Positions 33,678 to 46,613 of a stretch of 64,000 bases of DNA are shown here, piece by piece. The translations under genes were made by a program, and so were the position numbers. The notes beneath the pieces were generated by a model, which was not told the DNA's origin, made no database searches, and was given only the letters and a program-made list of their open reading frames with translations. Numbering within the stretch: position 1 is the first letter of the stretch; each line of letters opens with the position of its first letter. The stretch covers positions 372,001-436,000 of the forward strand of contig CATKHK010000008.1 of the NCBI GenBank assembly GCA_949751835.1. The letters run 5' to 3'. This DNA is from Blepharisma japonicum (taxonomy: Eukaryota; Ciliophora; Heterotrichea; Heterotrichida; Blepharismidae).

Positions 33678-36600
33678 TTAACTTTTATTAGTTATTCTTT
33701 TAATTATCAAGTCAATCGGAGTGGGATGGAAAATATGGTCCCAAGTTTTGAAGATAAAATCAGGAATTAGCGCCAAGAAAGGTGTGAAAAAGACCACTAG
33801 CCAAGTCTTCGGCAATGAAAACGCCAAATAAAATAGCTGATTCAAATCTGGCTGGGCAAGTTTCGCAACCACGCTTGTATTAAGTCCAATCAAACACAAA
33901 TAATAAAACCCTATGCATATCATTCCAGCCATAATACTGATTTTATTCCAAAAAACACTTTCTAAAAACAGTTTGAATGTAATCACGTGAATTACAAGTG
34001 TAAAAGTAATCGTTGACACAAACCAAAGCCCAGCTACTTGCCCAACTTCATCTATTGCTTTATAAAGAGTCATATTTGGGATAAAGAAGCAGAGCACTCC
34101 ATGCCAAATCGCAAATATCACCCATCTCCAAAAGACTTTGAATGAAAAATAGGCTTTCCTAGGCCCAGCTTGATAAGCAACTGGGTACTTAAAAGAATCT
34201 TCTGCATTTAAATCTTGCTCGAATAAAAAGATCAGCAAGCATGGCCAACTAGTCCAAAGGGCATTAAAAAGCATAGGTAGCCAATCTAAGAAGTAAACTT
34301 GACCACTGAAACCATTTAAAAAGGAAAAGCAGAGCTCAGCGAACACTACAGTCACATTTTTATAGAAGTAATAGCAAATGAAATAAGAAATTCGTCTATA
34401 TCCCCACCTCCCATGCACTAATAGCAATTTTTGGAGGTATTTAAATTGGCAAAACGCGTAATCAGAAGCTTGAACTGCTTGTGAGCCTTCTTTTCCTGCA
34501 ATTCCGACACCAATGTGAGCTTCTTGTATCATGCTTACGTCATTAGCGCCATCTCCAATAGCTAGAGTGATCCATGGTCCTGATTCTTTAGCAAGTGCAA
34601 CAACTTGAGCTTTTTGTGCAGGTGAAACTCTGCAGCATATGCAGGATTCTGAAATTAACCCTAGCTTAAAGAAATTTTCTCGGTATACTTGTTTGGCATC
34701 AAGAGCCCATACTAGCGTGAGACCATCAATGACCAAGGCAAGTCTTTCTGTCATTGTTTCTTTGTATTTCAGCAGGTCTTTTATACTCATTGTTTTAAGC
34801 GAATATAAGTTTACGTAGTAGTCAAGAACTGCAGAAAACTCAGCTAATGATGCGCTTGAGAGGTCAACTAAAGTCATAGAAGGCTGGACTAAATTGCAAG
34901 CTTTTCCAATCTCAATTGCTGTTTCTTGTTTATCACCTGTAAGTACCCACACTCTTATTCCAGACGACAGCAAAAACGAGACAGCTTCAGGAACTCCATC
35001 TTGCAGTTTATCTTCAATTGCTGTTGCTCCTAATAAATTTAAATTATTTTCTAATAATCCTCCATGTGCATCAAGTCTTTCTGACTTATCAGATGACTTT
35101 GAGAGCTGAATTTCTTTCCAAGTCTTTATCCACTCATTAAACTCATGGTCATCTATATATCTGTAAGCTAAAACTAAAGTTCTTAACCCTTCTATCGCAA
35201 AAGTATGCATGTGCTTGTCTAATGTTTCAAAGCTTTGATTCTTTTTAAGCAATTTCATCATCACCATATCAGCACCTTTAGTCATTAGCATGTATCTGCC
35301 TGTTATAGGCTCTCTCACTACAACTGACATTCGCTTTCTGTCTGAGTTAAATGGGACTTCTGCGATAACTTCCCAGGTTTGTTGTTCCCCACGGTAGTTT
35401 ATGATTTCTTTGCCATCAATTCTATCAGAAAAGACAATTCCCATATCGCAGCTTCCTTCGACTAAGGCAAGCTCATCAGGAGACGCAGCTTGATATTTTG
35501 GCTTTTTAGGATTTTCAGGGTCTGGGGATGGTAAAACACTATGACAGACAGCGAGAAGTGTGAAAAACATTTTGACCTCATGGTGATTAGGATGATGGGG
35601 ATCCTGCAAAATTGCGTCTGGTTTGGTGTCTTCTCCAACTCCCCAGGTTTTACTTCTGTTGCCATACCCATATATAGAACCTCCTATTGAACATTTTTTA
35701 AATTCCATAACATTGCAAGTGAGAGTGCCTGTTTTATCTGAAAATACGAATTCAACTTGACCAAGTTCTTCTACTAAATCGCTAGTCCTGCATGTGGTTG
35801 GCCGATCATCAGGAATGTAATAAAGTTCGCGATCTTGGCTGATTAGATAGGAAAGAAGCATTTTTAAGACTTCTAAAGCGACATAAAGAGAAATTGGAAT
35901 CAAGTGGGAGTAGGCAACAAGAAAAGTTAAGGCTTGGGCGATAAAAATCCATGGAGTGACTTCATCGGAGGTCGCTAAGTAAATATGATTTGAACCATTT
36001 TCAGATCTCCAAATCATACTAAATCCAGAGAAAACCAAACAAACTGTCAGTTGAAAAGCAAAAATCGCATAGAGCATGGTGTTCATAGTCCTTAACACAT
36101 TACTCATTTTAGATGGAGCTGCCTTAGAATTTAGTACAATTTTGGTTTCTATTCCAGTATAGACAACGACCCCGAATACATGCTTGGTGTTTTTCAGAAC
36201 ACAGCCTCTTAATAGCAACTGATTCATTCCCATAGGTTCAATTGTTTTGTCAGGCCCCTCGAAATTACAATTCCATTTGATCAAAGACATGTGAGGTAAG
36301 TCGCATCTTAAAATTCCTTTAAAGTTAGCTAACTGCTCTGGTGTTTGAAATCCTCTCGTTGATTCTAACGCGCTTTTTTCCTTCAAATTGGTTTCCCCAT
36401 CAAGGTTCATCGTATTAACCATTGCTATCCCTTTAGGATTTGACGACGAAAGAAGGACTATATCTGCAGGGATCCCTTGGTTTTCTTTTATTTGCAAAAT
36501 ATCACCGACCTTGATATCCATGCAAGGTATTTCTATGACAGTTTTGGTAGCTAAATCAAGCTTGTAGTTGACAGCAGAGTTCACTGCGTTATCTGATTTA

Positions 36601-36941
36601 TGACGGAAATAATCTTCATATGCTTCCTTGAACATTGTGAAGACAAGAACACCTCCAAATGTTGCAATTAGAGAAACTGGGCTCTTAGGCGAAAATGGCA
36701 TACAAGTAAGAATTGAAATCACTAAGAAATAAATATTAGCAACTCTCCTAAACTGCCATAACAGACTTTTTGGTGCCCAGTTGATAATGGTGTATTTAGA
36801 TGTCTTGATTTTATTGTTTCCTAAAACATCATTGTGAGCGCCAAATCCAAATTCAACACGGCGATACTCACCTTCTTTCCATTCACTATTGCTTTGAGAC
36901 CCAGCTTGAATAAGTTCAACCCCTTGCTTTTTGCTGGACAT
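33678..36941 (-). CDS. P4-type ATPase (phospholipid flippase)
   Basis: 1,087 aa. I chose ATG 36939-36941 (MSSKKQG). An upstream in-frame ATG at 37026-37028 adds 29 hydrophobic residues unlike flippase N-termini. P4 marks are the N-terminal NxxxTSKYT (KIKTSKYTIINWAP), MNLDGETNLKEK in place of TGES, the phosphorylated Asp402 in FSDKTGTLT, KGAD, and DGANDVSMIQEA. Ten membrane helices are expected: two near residues 60-100, two near 270-360 and six after about 815. It moves aminophospholipids to the cytosolic leaflet, usually with a CDC50 partner, which is not in this window. All 24 Trp are TGG, in sharp contrast with the neighbouring IP3 receptor. Confidence 0.95.
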   Translation of the reverse strand: MSSKKQGVELIQAGSQSNSEWKEGEYRRVEFGFGAHNDVLGNNKIKTSKYTIINWAPKSLLWQFRRVANIYFLVISILTCMPFSPKSPVSLIATFGGVLVFTMFKEAYEDYFRHKSDNAVNSAVNYKLDLATKTVIEIPCMDIKVGDILQIKENQGIPADIVLLSSSNPKGIAMVNTMNLDGETNLKEKSALESTRGFQTPEQLANFKGILRCDLPHMSLIKWNCNFEGPDKTIEPMGMNQLLLRGCVLKNTKHVFGVVVYTGIETKIVLNSKAAPSKMSNVLRTMNTMLYAIFAFQLTVCLVFSGFSMIWRSENGSNHIYLATSDEVTPWIFIAQALTFLVAYSHLIPISLYVALEVLKMLLSYLISQDRELYYIPDDRPTTCRTSDLVEELGQVEFVFSDKTGTLTCNVMEFKKCSIGGSIYGYGNRSKTWGVGEDTKPDAILQDPHHPNHHEVKMFFTLLAVCHSVLPSPDPENPKKPKYQAASPDELALVEGSCDMGIVFSDRIDGKEIINYRGEQQTWEVIAEVPFNSDRKRMSVVVREPITGRYMLMTKGADMVMMKLLKKNQSFETLDKHMHTFAIEGLRTLVLAYRYIDDHEFNEWIKTWKEIQLSKSSDKSERLDAHGGLLENNLNLLGATAIEDKLQDGVPEAVSFLLSSGIRVWVLTGDKQETAIEIGKACNLVQPSMTLVDLSSASLAEFSAVLDYYVNLYSLKTMSIKDLLKYKETMTERLALVIDGLTLVWALDAKQVYRENFFKLGLISESCICCRVSPAQKAQVVALAKESGPWITLAIGDGANDVSMIQEAHIGVGIAGKEGSQAVQASDYAFCQFKYLQKLLLVHGRWGYRRISYFICYYFYKNVTVVFAELCFSFLNGFSGQVYFLDWLPMLFNALWTSWPCLLIFLFEQDLNAEDSFKYPVAYQAGPRKAYFSFKVFWRWVIFAIWHGVLCFFIPNMTLYKAIDEVGQVAGLWFVSTITFTLVIHVITFKLFLESVFWNKISIMAGMICIGFYYLCLIGLNTSVVAKLAQPDLNQLFYLAFSLPKTWLVVFFTPFLALIPDFIFKTWDHIFHPTPIDLIIKRITNKS

Positions 36942-37204
36942 ATTTATAGCTTGACTAATTCTGAACTCAGCCAAATAAATCAAATCCAATATATAAAAAA
37001 GGTTTAGAAATTTAAGATAAAAATGCATTGCCTCCCTTACTATTCACACAATTCAACATAAACGATCCCTTATATATACATATATAATAAAACTTAATAA
37101 TAAAATTGCTAAGATGAAAATTTAATAGAAATTCTAATAAATAAAGTATTTAAATAAAATTGTCATTATCTTTATTTAGGATAATAAATTTGAAATAAGT
37201 AAAC

Positions 37205-40200
37205 ATGTCAGTAGCACACAATTTTTTTATATATAATATGGAATCTCCTGACAATAACAAGCCTATAAAGTATGGATCTCTTATAACTATCAAAATTCCT
37301 AAAAGTAGCTCACTTTATTCTCATGGATTTATTGACAATAATTTATACCTCCGAGAGCAATCAAAATCTGATTTTATAGGCCATCTATTCAGAATAATCC
37401 CGTTTAGCATGTACGTAGCACAAAATGAAGTATTAAATTCGCTTCCTGAACTATCTAAATACCCATTTAGTGAAAAAATATCAAGATTAGAAGATTTGCT
37501 GGATGTTGAGGTTGAGTCAAATCTTAATAATTATGCAGTTTTAAAAGGAAATCCTATAATATTTGGATCCCTCATACAGCTGGAGCACTACAAAAGTCAA
37601 AAGTTTTTGACTTTAAAAAGCAATGAAAATGCAGACATTGAAAAAGAAAATTTTAAAGTTTCTTTAGAAGACTACAGTAGTGAATTCTCTATATTCAAAA
37701 TTCAGCCTTGTTTTAAATTCCAAGAAGAAGGAATTGGCTACATAAAAGAAAATGATAAAATTTATCTTGAAATAGCAATTTCTGAACTAAACAGGTGCGC
37801 ATTTTTGCATGGTACTAACAGCTCCCTCACCTCCATTATAGACCAAATAAATGGAGAAGCAGAAAAATCATTTGAAGTGAATGCATCATTCGAGCAAAAA
37901 TCCCAATGGATTTTTCAAGAATTTGCATACACAAAAAATGAAGAAATTAATTATATGAAATTTGGAGATTGTGTGTGAATTAAACCATCAGAAGAAAAAG
38001 TAAGACTTGGAGCCTTTGGGAAAGAATCAAAGGTATATTTTAATGAAAATTGTAATGATACAAATGGATTGTGAATGATAGAAAATGAAAATTGTGCAAT
38101 TGGAGGAGTTTTAAATACAAATATGAATATTAGGATAAAGCATCTATCAACTGGGTGCTATTTATCAATTGGAAAATCAAGAACCTCTAAAGATAAATTA
38201 ACACTGACGAAGGAGCTAAATAAAAAGACTGTTTGAAAACTTGAAAAAATAAAAGATGAACAAAATATTATATCTGATGATTATTGTAGAATTGTAAATG
38301 TAAGAAAAAACGTGTATATTAATAGTAAAAAACGAACAAGATCAGGATTAAACTACACACCTTCATTGACAGAAGAAAATGATGAATTTACTTGTTTTAG
38401 AGTTTTTAATGCAGATAGTGAAAGAGTTAAGGAAACACTATTTTTGTTGAATGCATATCCAATAATATCCTATTATCCCCAGTTTCTAATTCAAAATGAA
38501 TCGTCTGAGTACCAAAATTTTGATCTATATGCACATCTTTTATTGATATGTTTGAAAAATCTAACTAAATTCTGCAGAAATTCGCTCTATTTTATGGTAA
38601 GTGTTGACCAAAGGATAGGTCAAACGCAGTTTAAACGGCAAAAATTACTAAAAGAGCATTATTTTATTGATAGCCTTTGCGAAATTTTAAAAGTTTCTAT
38701 AGTCACTAACCAAGAAAAAGATATGATTAAACAACTGAAAAAAGAAAAATTATTAAAAACAGATAATTTTTATATAAAAAGAGCCCAAAAAGTTATTGAT
38801 TCAGAAGCATTTAAAATAAAAATAATATTTCGGGTTGTCAAAAAAATTTATAAACTATTATCAGCAATTTGCAAAGACAACAGTGAAATTCAAACTTATA
38901 TCTTTCAATTTTTAAAAGTTTTCGCCAATCATATAGGATTAGATTCATGAGTAAAGAATTGCTTATTAGAAATACTGAGCAATAATGAAGAACTTTTACT
39001 AAAAATTCATGAAGCGAATATTGAAGAAAATTCTGAAAATATTATAGAATTTCATGTAAATTTGTTGAGAGATACTAAAAATGAGTTTAAACATCATATT
39101 ATTGACTTTTTGAAATTTATATGTGTTTATAATGAAGAAAGCGTTCATGTGAATCAAGAAAAGCTTTATGAATATTTATTTGTTAATGAAGAAAATTATC
39201 GAAGGTTAATGATCCCTGTACTTACTAGCGCTACTAATGATCTTTGCATTGAAATTGATAGTTTTGGCACAATAGTTTCGTTAGAAGAATGCTTCGATAA
39301 CCTTGAAACATACGAAAGCACTCTAATATATTTTAAACATATAATTAAACTCCTCGCCAGTATGAGTATGTGCAGAAATTTTTTATGCATTGGCAAGCTT
39401 AAAGACTTATTTCAATCAGAAACTTTATTTAAAGCAATATGAAAATCTAATATTAGCAGTGATTTGAAAGCTTCTCTATCAAAACTGATGCTGTCACTTT
39501 ATATTGACACTCCTCCAAGAGAAGATACAATAAAGCCAGAATTAATTAGAGTGCTAGCTTTTGATGAGTATTTTCAAGAAAATGCTCCTTTTAATAATAG
39601 ACACTTAAGAGTTAATTCGTGCTCTTCAGAGCAGACTACTTCAAGATCGTCTAAAAAAGTGGCAGATGCTTTTATAATAGAAGATGAAGAAGAAATTGCC
39701 ATATCAAACAATGAAGAAATTATTATTTACAATTTTATGAAAAATATGTTAGAATACTTTTCCTGTATTGATATTGGAGCAGCAGATAAATTTACTTACG
39801 AGATTTTGAAAATTAGTGAAAAATTAATGAAATTTGAAATGTTTGGGACTGGATATACATTCTACGATAATGGAGTATATTTATATAGTCCACTGTCTAA
39901 GGAATTAACAATTGAAAATATGGATGTTGTTAAACTTGCAAAATCCATAATTCCATTATTCCTTAAGAATCAAGACAACAGCATTTTAAAAAGAAAATAC
40001 TCAATTAATTCTGGAAGGAAAATCAATAAATCATTTAAAATTCAAGCAAGTACAAAATATGAAAATAGTTCTATTTGTGCATTGAATATAAAAAACCTTC
40101 TATTTTCTTTTCCAAGCAATTTTCCCAAGATTAATCACTCATCTGCTGCAAAATGCAAAATAATAATATCAAACATTTTAAACAAATATTTAGACACTAG

Positions 40201-43200
40201 ACAAGAATTTTTGCTCACTAATGTTTTGTATTGGTTTCAGCACTTAAAAGAGCAGACACTATGAAAAACAGATGAAATCACAAGCCTACTACCTCCAGTC
40301 TTAATTATTGGCGAAAAAATGTCGAGATATTTATCAAAAGCAGTTACTCAAGAAATATATTCACATAATTTTAAAATCTGATGCCCAGTCATAGTGCCTG
40401 ATGTAAATTTCCTATACCATAAACCAATTTTATCAGCATTATTAAAAGGGTTTGTTTACTCTGCAAACTATTCACTCCAATCTGTGTTTTTATCTTTTAT
40501 ACTTAGGTGTTTTAGCCAAAGAGCAGAATTATTGAAGTCTGTAAAGCACTTATATGCATTGAGCTCTAAGACAGACGTGGAATTAATATCGTGGTTGAAA
40601 TCTCATATATCTATATTTAAAAAGTTTTGCGATCAAAGTGAACTCTGGCTAAACACATGAACAGGAGATCATGTAAACCATCAGAATACGATAGACAGAG
40701 TTATTGAGCTTCTAGGAGACTTTGAGTTGATTTTTTATGAGGGTGCTTATATAGATAATGGAAAACCTACATACATGGGTTTATCAAATATATCTTCAGT
40801 AAGGCAAGGAATGCTTTCATACCTATGCCTGCATGATTATATCATTAAGCTTATTAAGGATGGTATGCATTCGCTTGAAATGCTGCATATGCAAGAAAAT
40901 AGTCAATATGATAAATTAAGAAAAAAAACAAAAGAGCTCTTTGCTCGTTGCCATAGGATACTGAAAAGACTTGTATACGAAAACCCAAAAAATCAAAAAA
41001 TTGTGCATGAACATGTGCATATTTTTATGCAATACCTTAAAATAAATGTAGAGCAAATACCATTAATTTGTGAAATTTATAAGAATAACCTGAATTTAAT
41101 AAAAACTTTAAACTTGGACACACTACAAAGCTTTGTTAATCTTATTTATTTAGAAGGAAGACAACCTGCATTTTTAGATTTTTTCGATATAATCTTATCA
41201 GTCCATGGAAATTATATTCCAGAGTTTCAAAGACTTGTGCTTAATGTATTTGAAGACAAAATGATTGACAGATTTTTACTCTTCATGAATAATGAAGGAG
41301 AATTTATATTTACAGAAAAATCACAAGAAGAAAAAAATGATAAATATAAAGACATCCCTTATGAATATCATGCTAAATTGATAACGCTACTATCGAAATG
41401 TGGAGTTGGAGTCAACGGAATGTATATGAATGAAGCAAGGTGCCAAAAAATAATTTCATTAGAAAATGTTTTCAAAATTCTAAAGCAAATTGAAGAAAAC
41501 CCATTTAGTCAACTTGAAAAATTGAAGATTCCAATGATCGAATTTTTGTATAATAATTATCTTGATTGTGAAAAGAAATGCGAAGAGATGAAAAATAATT
41601 GAAACTTTGTGAGTTATATTGCAATTCAAAAAGAAATTATGAAAGAAAAGGACCATTTTGACAAAAGATATCTGTCATTTTTTAGGATATTTATAGACTG
41701 CATTGATAAATATTGTGAATTATATATAAATAGTAGGAATTCGACGCCAGATAACTCGGATATTGCTGAAATAGAAAAAATTGCTAATGTTTTATCACAA
41801 TGCAGCAATAAATTCAGCAGAATAAGAATTCCAAATGATTTTTTTGAAAAAATCTGTAAGTTTTGCAATAAATTTGACTATGAATTTCCTGAAATTTCAT
41901 ATGATGACGACACAGAGGATTATTTGCAAGTTACTAGTAATATAGCCTTACAAACTAACATTTCTTTTGAAGAAAAAGCTTCAACAACACCTATAGGGGA
42001 ATATTGAGATAAAGTCCGCAATTTTCTTGTTTATGATTCAGAAATTAAAGAGCTTATTGATATTGAGCAAAAATCACTAAAAATAGCGATAATTGAATCC
42101 AGAGACATTTTAAGCAGCAAATTATCACTTTCCATCATTTTAGGAGCTCTAGTAGAGTTTATTAATCAAAGTACATTTCAAAGAGCAGACATGAAATTAA
42201 TTACAAAATCTATAGAACTGCTAAATTTACTTCTAGAGGAATTAGTTATAAATAACAGTAATGAAGATAATATAGTTAACGCAAAAAATGAGCTCTGAAA
42301 GATGAAAATAGGGAAATTATCAATATCGATGATGTGCATTCCAGATCTCGATTGCCAAACATTTCTTACTTCAGTAGAGTTATGCTTATTACTTCTACAA
42401 ACAAACGCAAATTTCATCCAGCAAGAAATCTCAGACTTCTTGCTCCAATCTGATGTTTCTATGCTTTTTTATAACAGAATCCATAAGATTTTAAATAAGA
42501 GCATTGAAGAATCTTCAAGTCTTGCAAATGAAAAAGAAATGGTTTCTCCTGTCTATAAGAAAAGATATGATCCAATAAGAATTATCCTTAAATTATTACG
42601 TGAATTATGCAGAAAAGATTTAGCTTTCAAGGAGTATATTAAATATCAAAAAAATTCCAAAAAAAGTTATGACATTGTTGATGATATAATAGATCTTCTA
42701 GAGACCTTAGTGAAAAATATAAATAAAAACTTTTTAAACGCAATATGTGACTGCCTAGATACGATAAGTTCATTTGTTTCTGGCTGCAAAGCGAATCAAG
42801 ATACTATTATTAATGGTAGATTGCTAGAAATTATTGCTAGATTAATGATTCTTAATGAAAGTTCAGATACATTCGAGCTATATCATGCATCTAATTTAAA
42901 ACGAATCTACGGAAATACTGTAGATGGTTGAATGATTTCAAAAATTAAATACAAAAGCATGCAAACTATAATAAATCTCATTGAAGGAAGAACCGATGAT
43001 TATTTTATAAGTAAAATAGTCAGGATTTTAAATTTTCACGTACTTGAAGAAAATTTAATCAATACTTATTCTAATTTTGTTAATTATTATCCAAATGCAA
43101 ATTATAGCCCTGAGATATTTAATCATCTGCATGCTTACGATCATAAATCTTTAAGTAATCCTCAAGACTCCAATCCAGAATACTACATATGCATAATTGA

Positions 43201-44698
43201 AACAGGTTTTTACATATACCAATTACTTAAATACTACGATGACATAATGCTAATAAAAACAATGGAATGTTATACAAAAGCAGCAACTAAATCATATTTT
43301 AAAGAAGAATATACTGCAAGTGAAAAATTAATGGAAAATGCTTATGCTTTCTTTCAGAAGTATACCTGCAATGTAGAAGTTTTATTGGAAAATGGCAATC
43401 TCATAAAAATTTATTTCATTATGCCTCCAGAATATGAAGGCTTAAGCAAAGAAATAAAAAAAAAATTCCAAAGAGATGTTGACAGAACTTCTGACCATAC
43501 AAAACTGCAGTTTTTGATAAATAAAACAGGCAAAATTATTTCAAAAATTAGGCATGAACAAGCGCTGAAACAGTTATTTTCAAAGTGTTATATATTTTCA
43601 CTCATTTTTTACAATATTTCACTATGAGAAGATATAGTTTTTTATTTGAATCTAATAGAAAATTTTGGCATTATATACTCATTTTCTTATTATGATACTG
43701 ATCCAATTCAAGAGCCATCTTTATTTTATGAAGCAAATGGAAATTCTTGAGGGTTAAATATTGATCAAACATGAATATTCCTAAAAACAATTGGAATTTT
43801 AGAAGCCGTCGCATCTTTTATCGTGCTTTGTCGTTATTTAGCCAAAGAGTCTCCTTTAATTGTCAAACAAATTGCAAAGGATTATTCTTGATCTTCTAGT
43901 AGACACAATAAAATCTCTAAACTCCTTTTAAACTTCCAGTTAATTGCTCGATCTAGCTGAAAAATATTAACTTACCCAATCATACTCTATTATCTCATTT
44001 TCCTTGTTTTTGCGATACTAGGAGTTTCAATACATCCATTTTTCTTTTCTACAAACCTTCTCATAAACATGATTTATCGCTATCCTACTATGCAACTTAT
44101 TTGCATGTCTATAAGAATTCCCTTTAAAGCGATGATATCTGCATGGATCCTAATGTTTTTAATAGTTTATATATTCGGTATAGTTGGCTACTCCCTAATT
44201 CATAGCGATTTTACTGATTATTGTCCTAGCATTCTTGTTTGCTCTATTTATATATTTGATCAAGGCTGAAAACAAAACGGTGGCATAGGAGTATCTTTAA
44301 AGAATTATGCTCCTGGCGAGCTAGACTATATAAGGCTTTTATATGATAACCTCTACAACGTTATTATTGTTGTCACAATGCTGAACGTTGTCCAAGGCAT
44401 CGTAATGGATGTTTTTGCACAGATTCGAGAAAAAAATAACAATGATATTACAGATATGAAAACCAAATGCTTTATGTGTGGACTAGAAAGAGATTATATA
44501 GAGAGGGTTACTAGCAAGTCATTTAAGCATCATATTCATTTCGAACACTGTGAATGAAACTATATTTTATATATTGCACATATTTTAAACAAAAACAAAG
44601 AAGAATATACATCAGCTGAAAATTATATAAAAGAGCTATATGAGCTTAGAGATATCAGATGATACCCATGGAGTCAGTCTTTGTCCATTAACCAATAA
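37205..44698 (+). CDS. ITPR: Inositol 1,4,5-trisphosphate receptor Ca2+ channel
   Basis: A single frame of 2,497 aa with no intron; 20 Trp are TGA and about six TGG. The N-terminal 400 residues are trefoil/MIR-like (GSLITIKIPKSSSL, GDCVWIKPS, IRIKHLSTGCYLSIGK). RIH-type helical repeats fill the middle. Membrane helices lie near the C-terminus (about 2,130-2,410), including YPIILYYLIFLVFAILGV and AWILMFLIVYIFGIVGY. The pore loop is NGGIGVSL. After it come KCFMCGLERDYIER, H..H..EHCEWNY (the zinc-stabilised C-terminal domain) and WYPWSQ. It should release Ca2+ from internal stores on IP3 binding. Oddity: the usual Asp after GGVG/GGIG is Val. Length is slightly under animal receptors (about 2,700). 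The IP3-contacting residues cannot be mapped by eye. Confidence 0.92.
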
Positions 44699-44738
44699 GA
44701 AAATTAATTATCCTTAATTGATAATCGTTAAAACATTA

Positions 44739-46613
44739 TTACTTTTTCGACTTTGCTCCAAGAGCTTTGAGCTCAGTATAAGCAATAATTCTTGTGACAA
44801 TAATATAAACTATTTGAGCTAGAATGCATATTCCAAGTTTATCATAAAATCCCAAATCATCTAGTGGATCACACTCAGGTCCATCCGGATCGCAATCAAA
44901 GTCCATTCCATCATATTGATTAACTGCCATGGCCTCAAAACTCCACTTGAACGGTGATATATATCGAACCCATTTAAAAGCGCTTGCATTTGAATATAGC
45001 CCTCCAAATGCCATAAGTGGCGCTGTAAGCATCGGAGATAGTGCTGAAGCCATGTTCTCACTATCACATAATGCTCCAATCATATAGCCAAGACCGCTTC
45101 CTGTTAGAAAGGTTAAAAAAACAATTAGCCAAAACAGGAAAAACTTGTCAGCTTCCATTTGTAAACCGAGAGGGAAATAAAGCATGACCGATGCTATTAA
45201 AGTTGCAAAAATTTGAACTGGGAGCTCTGTGAACATTTTTGCAATGAAATAGCTAAAAGCTCCATAAAGCCCTTGGCTGTATTCTTTAAGGAAGACTGCT
45301 TTTTCTCCAGGGAACGTCAGCGAACTACTGGAATTTGCAATCATGACACTATTAATTGAACAAAAAGTTAGGACACCGTTAATGTTTTGAATTGCGTCAT
45401 AGTCATCACCAAGATCATGGAAAATTAAATCAATTAGCGCACTCGTCACAATATAAAACATGATAATCATATGACTTTTCCCAGGATTTCTCATGCCATC
45501 AATAAAGCTTCTTTTGCATAAAGTTCCAATTTTCTTAAGTGGCTGAGCTTCTTGGATATGTACAAGGTCCAAATGAGTGGAATCGTATTCTAATACTTGA
45601 TCTTTATGATCTTTAACGTTATTGTAAGCTTCTCTAAGATGCTCCAAAGTTTCAAGCTCTTCATCAGTCATGTGATGACGATCTGTAATATGGAGGATTC
45701 TCATATAATAATCAGGCGGGTTTATATTTGCAGGACTTTTAAATCCAATTCTTGAAAAATATTTGCGGGAAGCCTTAGCAGAGCCTTGGTAAATTGTGTA
45801 TCCTTCACTTACCAATATAAGTTTTTGAAACTTAAAGAAAATGGATGCACTTGGCTGATGGATAGTGGAAACAACAGTTTTTCCTTTTTTGGCTTGCTCT
45901 AGCAGCAAATCAACTAAAACTTCAGCTGTAAAACTATCTAGACCTGAAGTCGGCTCATCTAAAATGATAATCTGAGGCTCAGAAATGAGCTCAGTAGCAA
46001 TACATACTCTTTTTCTTTCGCCGCCTGAAATACCTTTAACAACAGCATTCCCAATCCTGTTGTGGGTGACTTTTCCAAGTCTGAGCTCACCAATAATTTT
46101 GTCGACTTTATTCATAATTTCGCTAGAAGTTCCTGAACATTTCAGCTTGGCTGAAAACATTAGTGTTTCTTTTACCGTGAGGAAAGGCAGTAAAACATCT
46201 TCTTGGGTGATATAAGCGCTGTACTTCTGGAAATTCATACTATTTATGTCAATCCCGTTGGCTTTTATCGACCCGGTAACCCTCGAGTTGTCTGAGGATT
46301 TTATTCGCCCAGCAATAATGTTTAAAAGAGAAGTTTTTCCTGCACCTGATAAACCCATGATTGCGAGAAACTCTCCAGGATTGGCACTGCCTGAAGCCCC
46401 TTTAAGGATCATTTGATCATTATTTTTGACTTTTACCTGAAACTTTATGTCTTCCCAAACCAGCTGAATTTTAGGAACTGGCGAATCATTGTTTTCAGTT
46501 ACTGAAAAAGCATCTGACTCAGAAGGATATGGAGAGTTTTCATCATGCTTCTCTTTAGAAACTGAGTTTGAATTGTCGATTATTTTTGGTGAATCTTCTG
46601 GCGATAGTAGCAT
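44739..46613 (-). CDS. ABCG half-transporter (B)
   Basis: 624 aa, with NBD then membrane domain. It has Walker A GLSGAGKTS, ISGGERKR, IIILDEPTSGLDS and TIHQPS. Membrane helices cover about residues 380-615, ending in a Lys-rich tail. The N-terminal 45 residues are acidic and Ser-rich. Every Trp is TGG, unlike copies A, C and D. Closest relative here is transporter A. Convergent with the IP3 receptor (40 bp between stops). Probably a lipid or xenobiotic exporter as a dimer; partner unknown. Confidence 0.93.
   Translation of the reverse strand: MLLSPEDSPKIIDNSNSVSKEKHDENSPYPSESDAFSVTENNDSPVPKIQLVWEDIKFQVKVKNNDQMILKGASGSANPGEFLAIMGLSGAGKTSLLNIIAGRIKSSDNSRVTGSIKANGIDINSMNFQKYSAYITQEDVLLPFLTVKETLMFSAKLKCSGTSSEIMNKVDKIIGELRLGKVTHNRIGNAVVKGISGGERKRVCIATELISEPQIIILDEPTSGLDSFTAEVLVDLLLEQAKKGKTVVSTIHQPSASIFFKFQKLILVSEGYTIYQGSAKASRKYFSRIGFKSPANINPPDYYMRILHITDRHHMTDEELETLEHLREAYNNVKDHKDQVLEYDSTHLDLVHIQEAQPLKKIGTLCKRSFIDGMRNPGKSHMIIMFYIVTSALIDLIFHDLGDDYDAIQNINGVLTFCSINSVMIANSSSSLTFPGEKAVFLKEYSQGLYGAFSYFIAKMFTELPVQIFATLIASVMLYFPLGLQMEADKFFLFWLIVFLTFLTGSGLGYMIGALCDSENMASALSPMLTAPLMAFGGLYSNASAFKWVRYISPFKWSFEAMAVNQYDGMDFDCDPDGPECDPLDDLGFYDKLGICILAQIVYIIVTRIIAYTELKALGAKSKK

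Noticed and set aside
36942-37028. 29-residue upstream extension of the P4-ATPase
   Set aside because: Hydrophobic and unlike flippase N-termini; the internal ATG gives the expected start.
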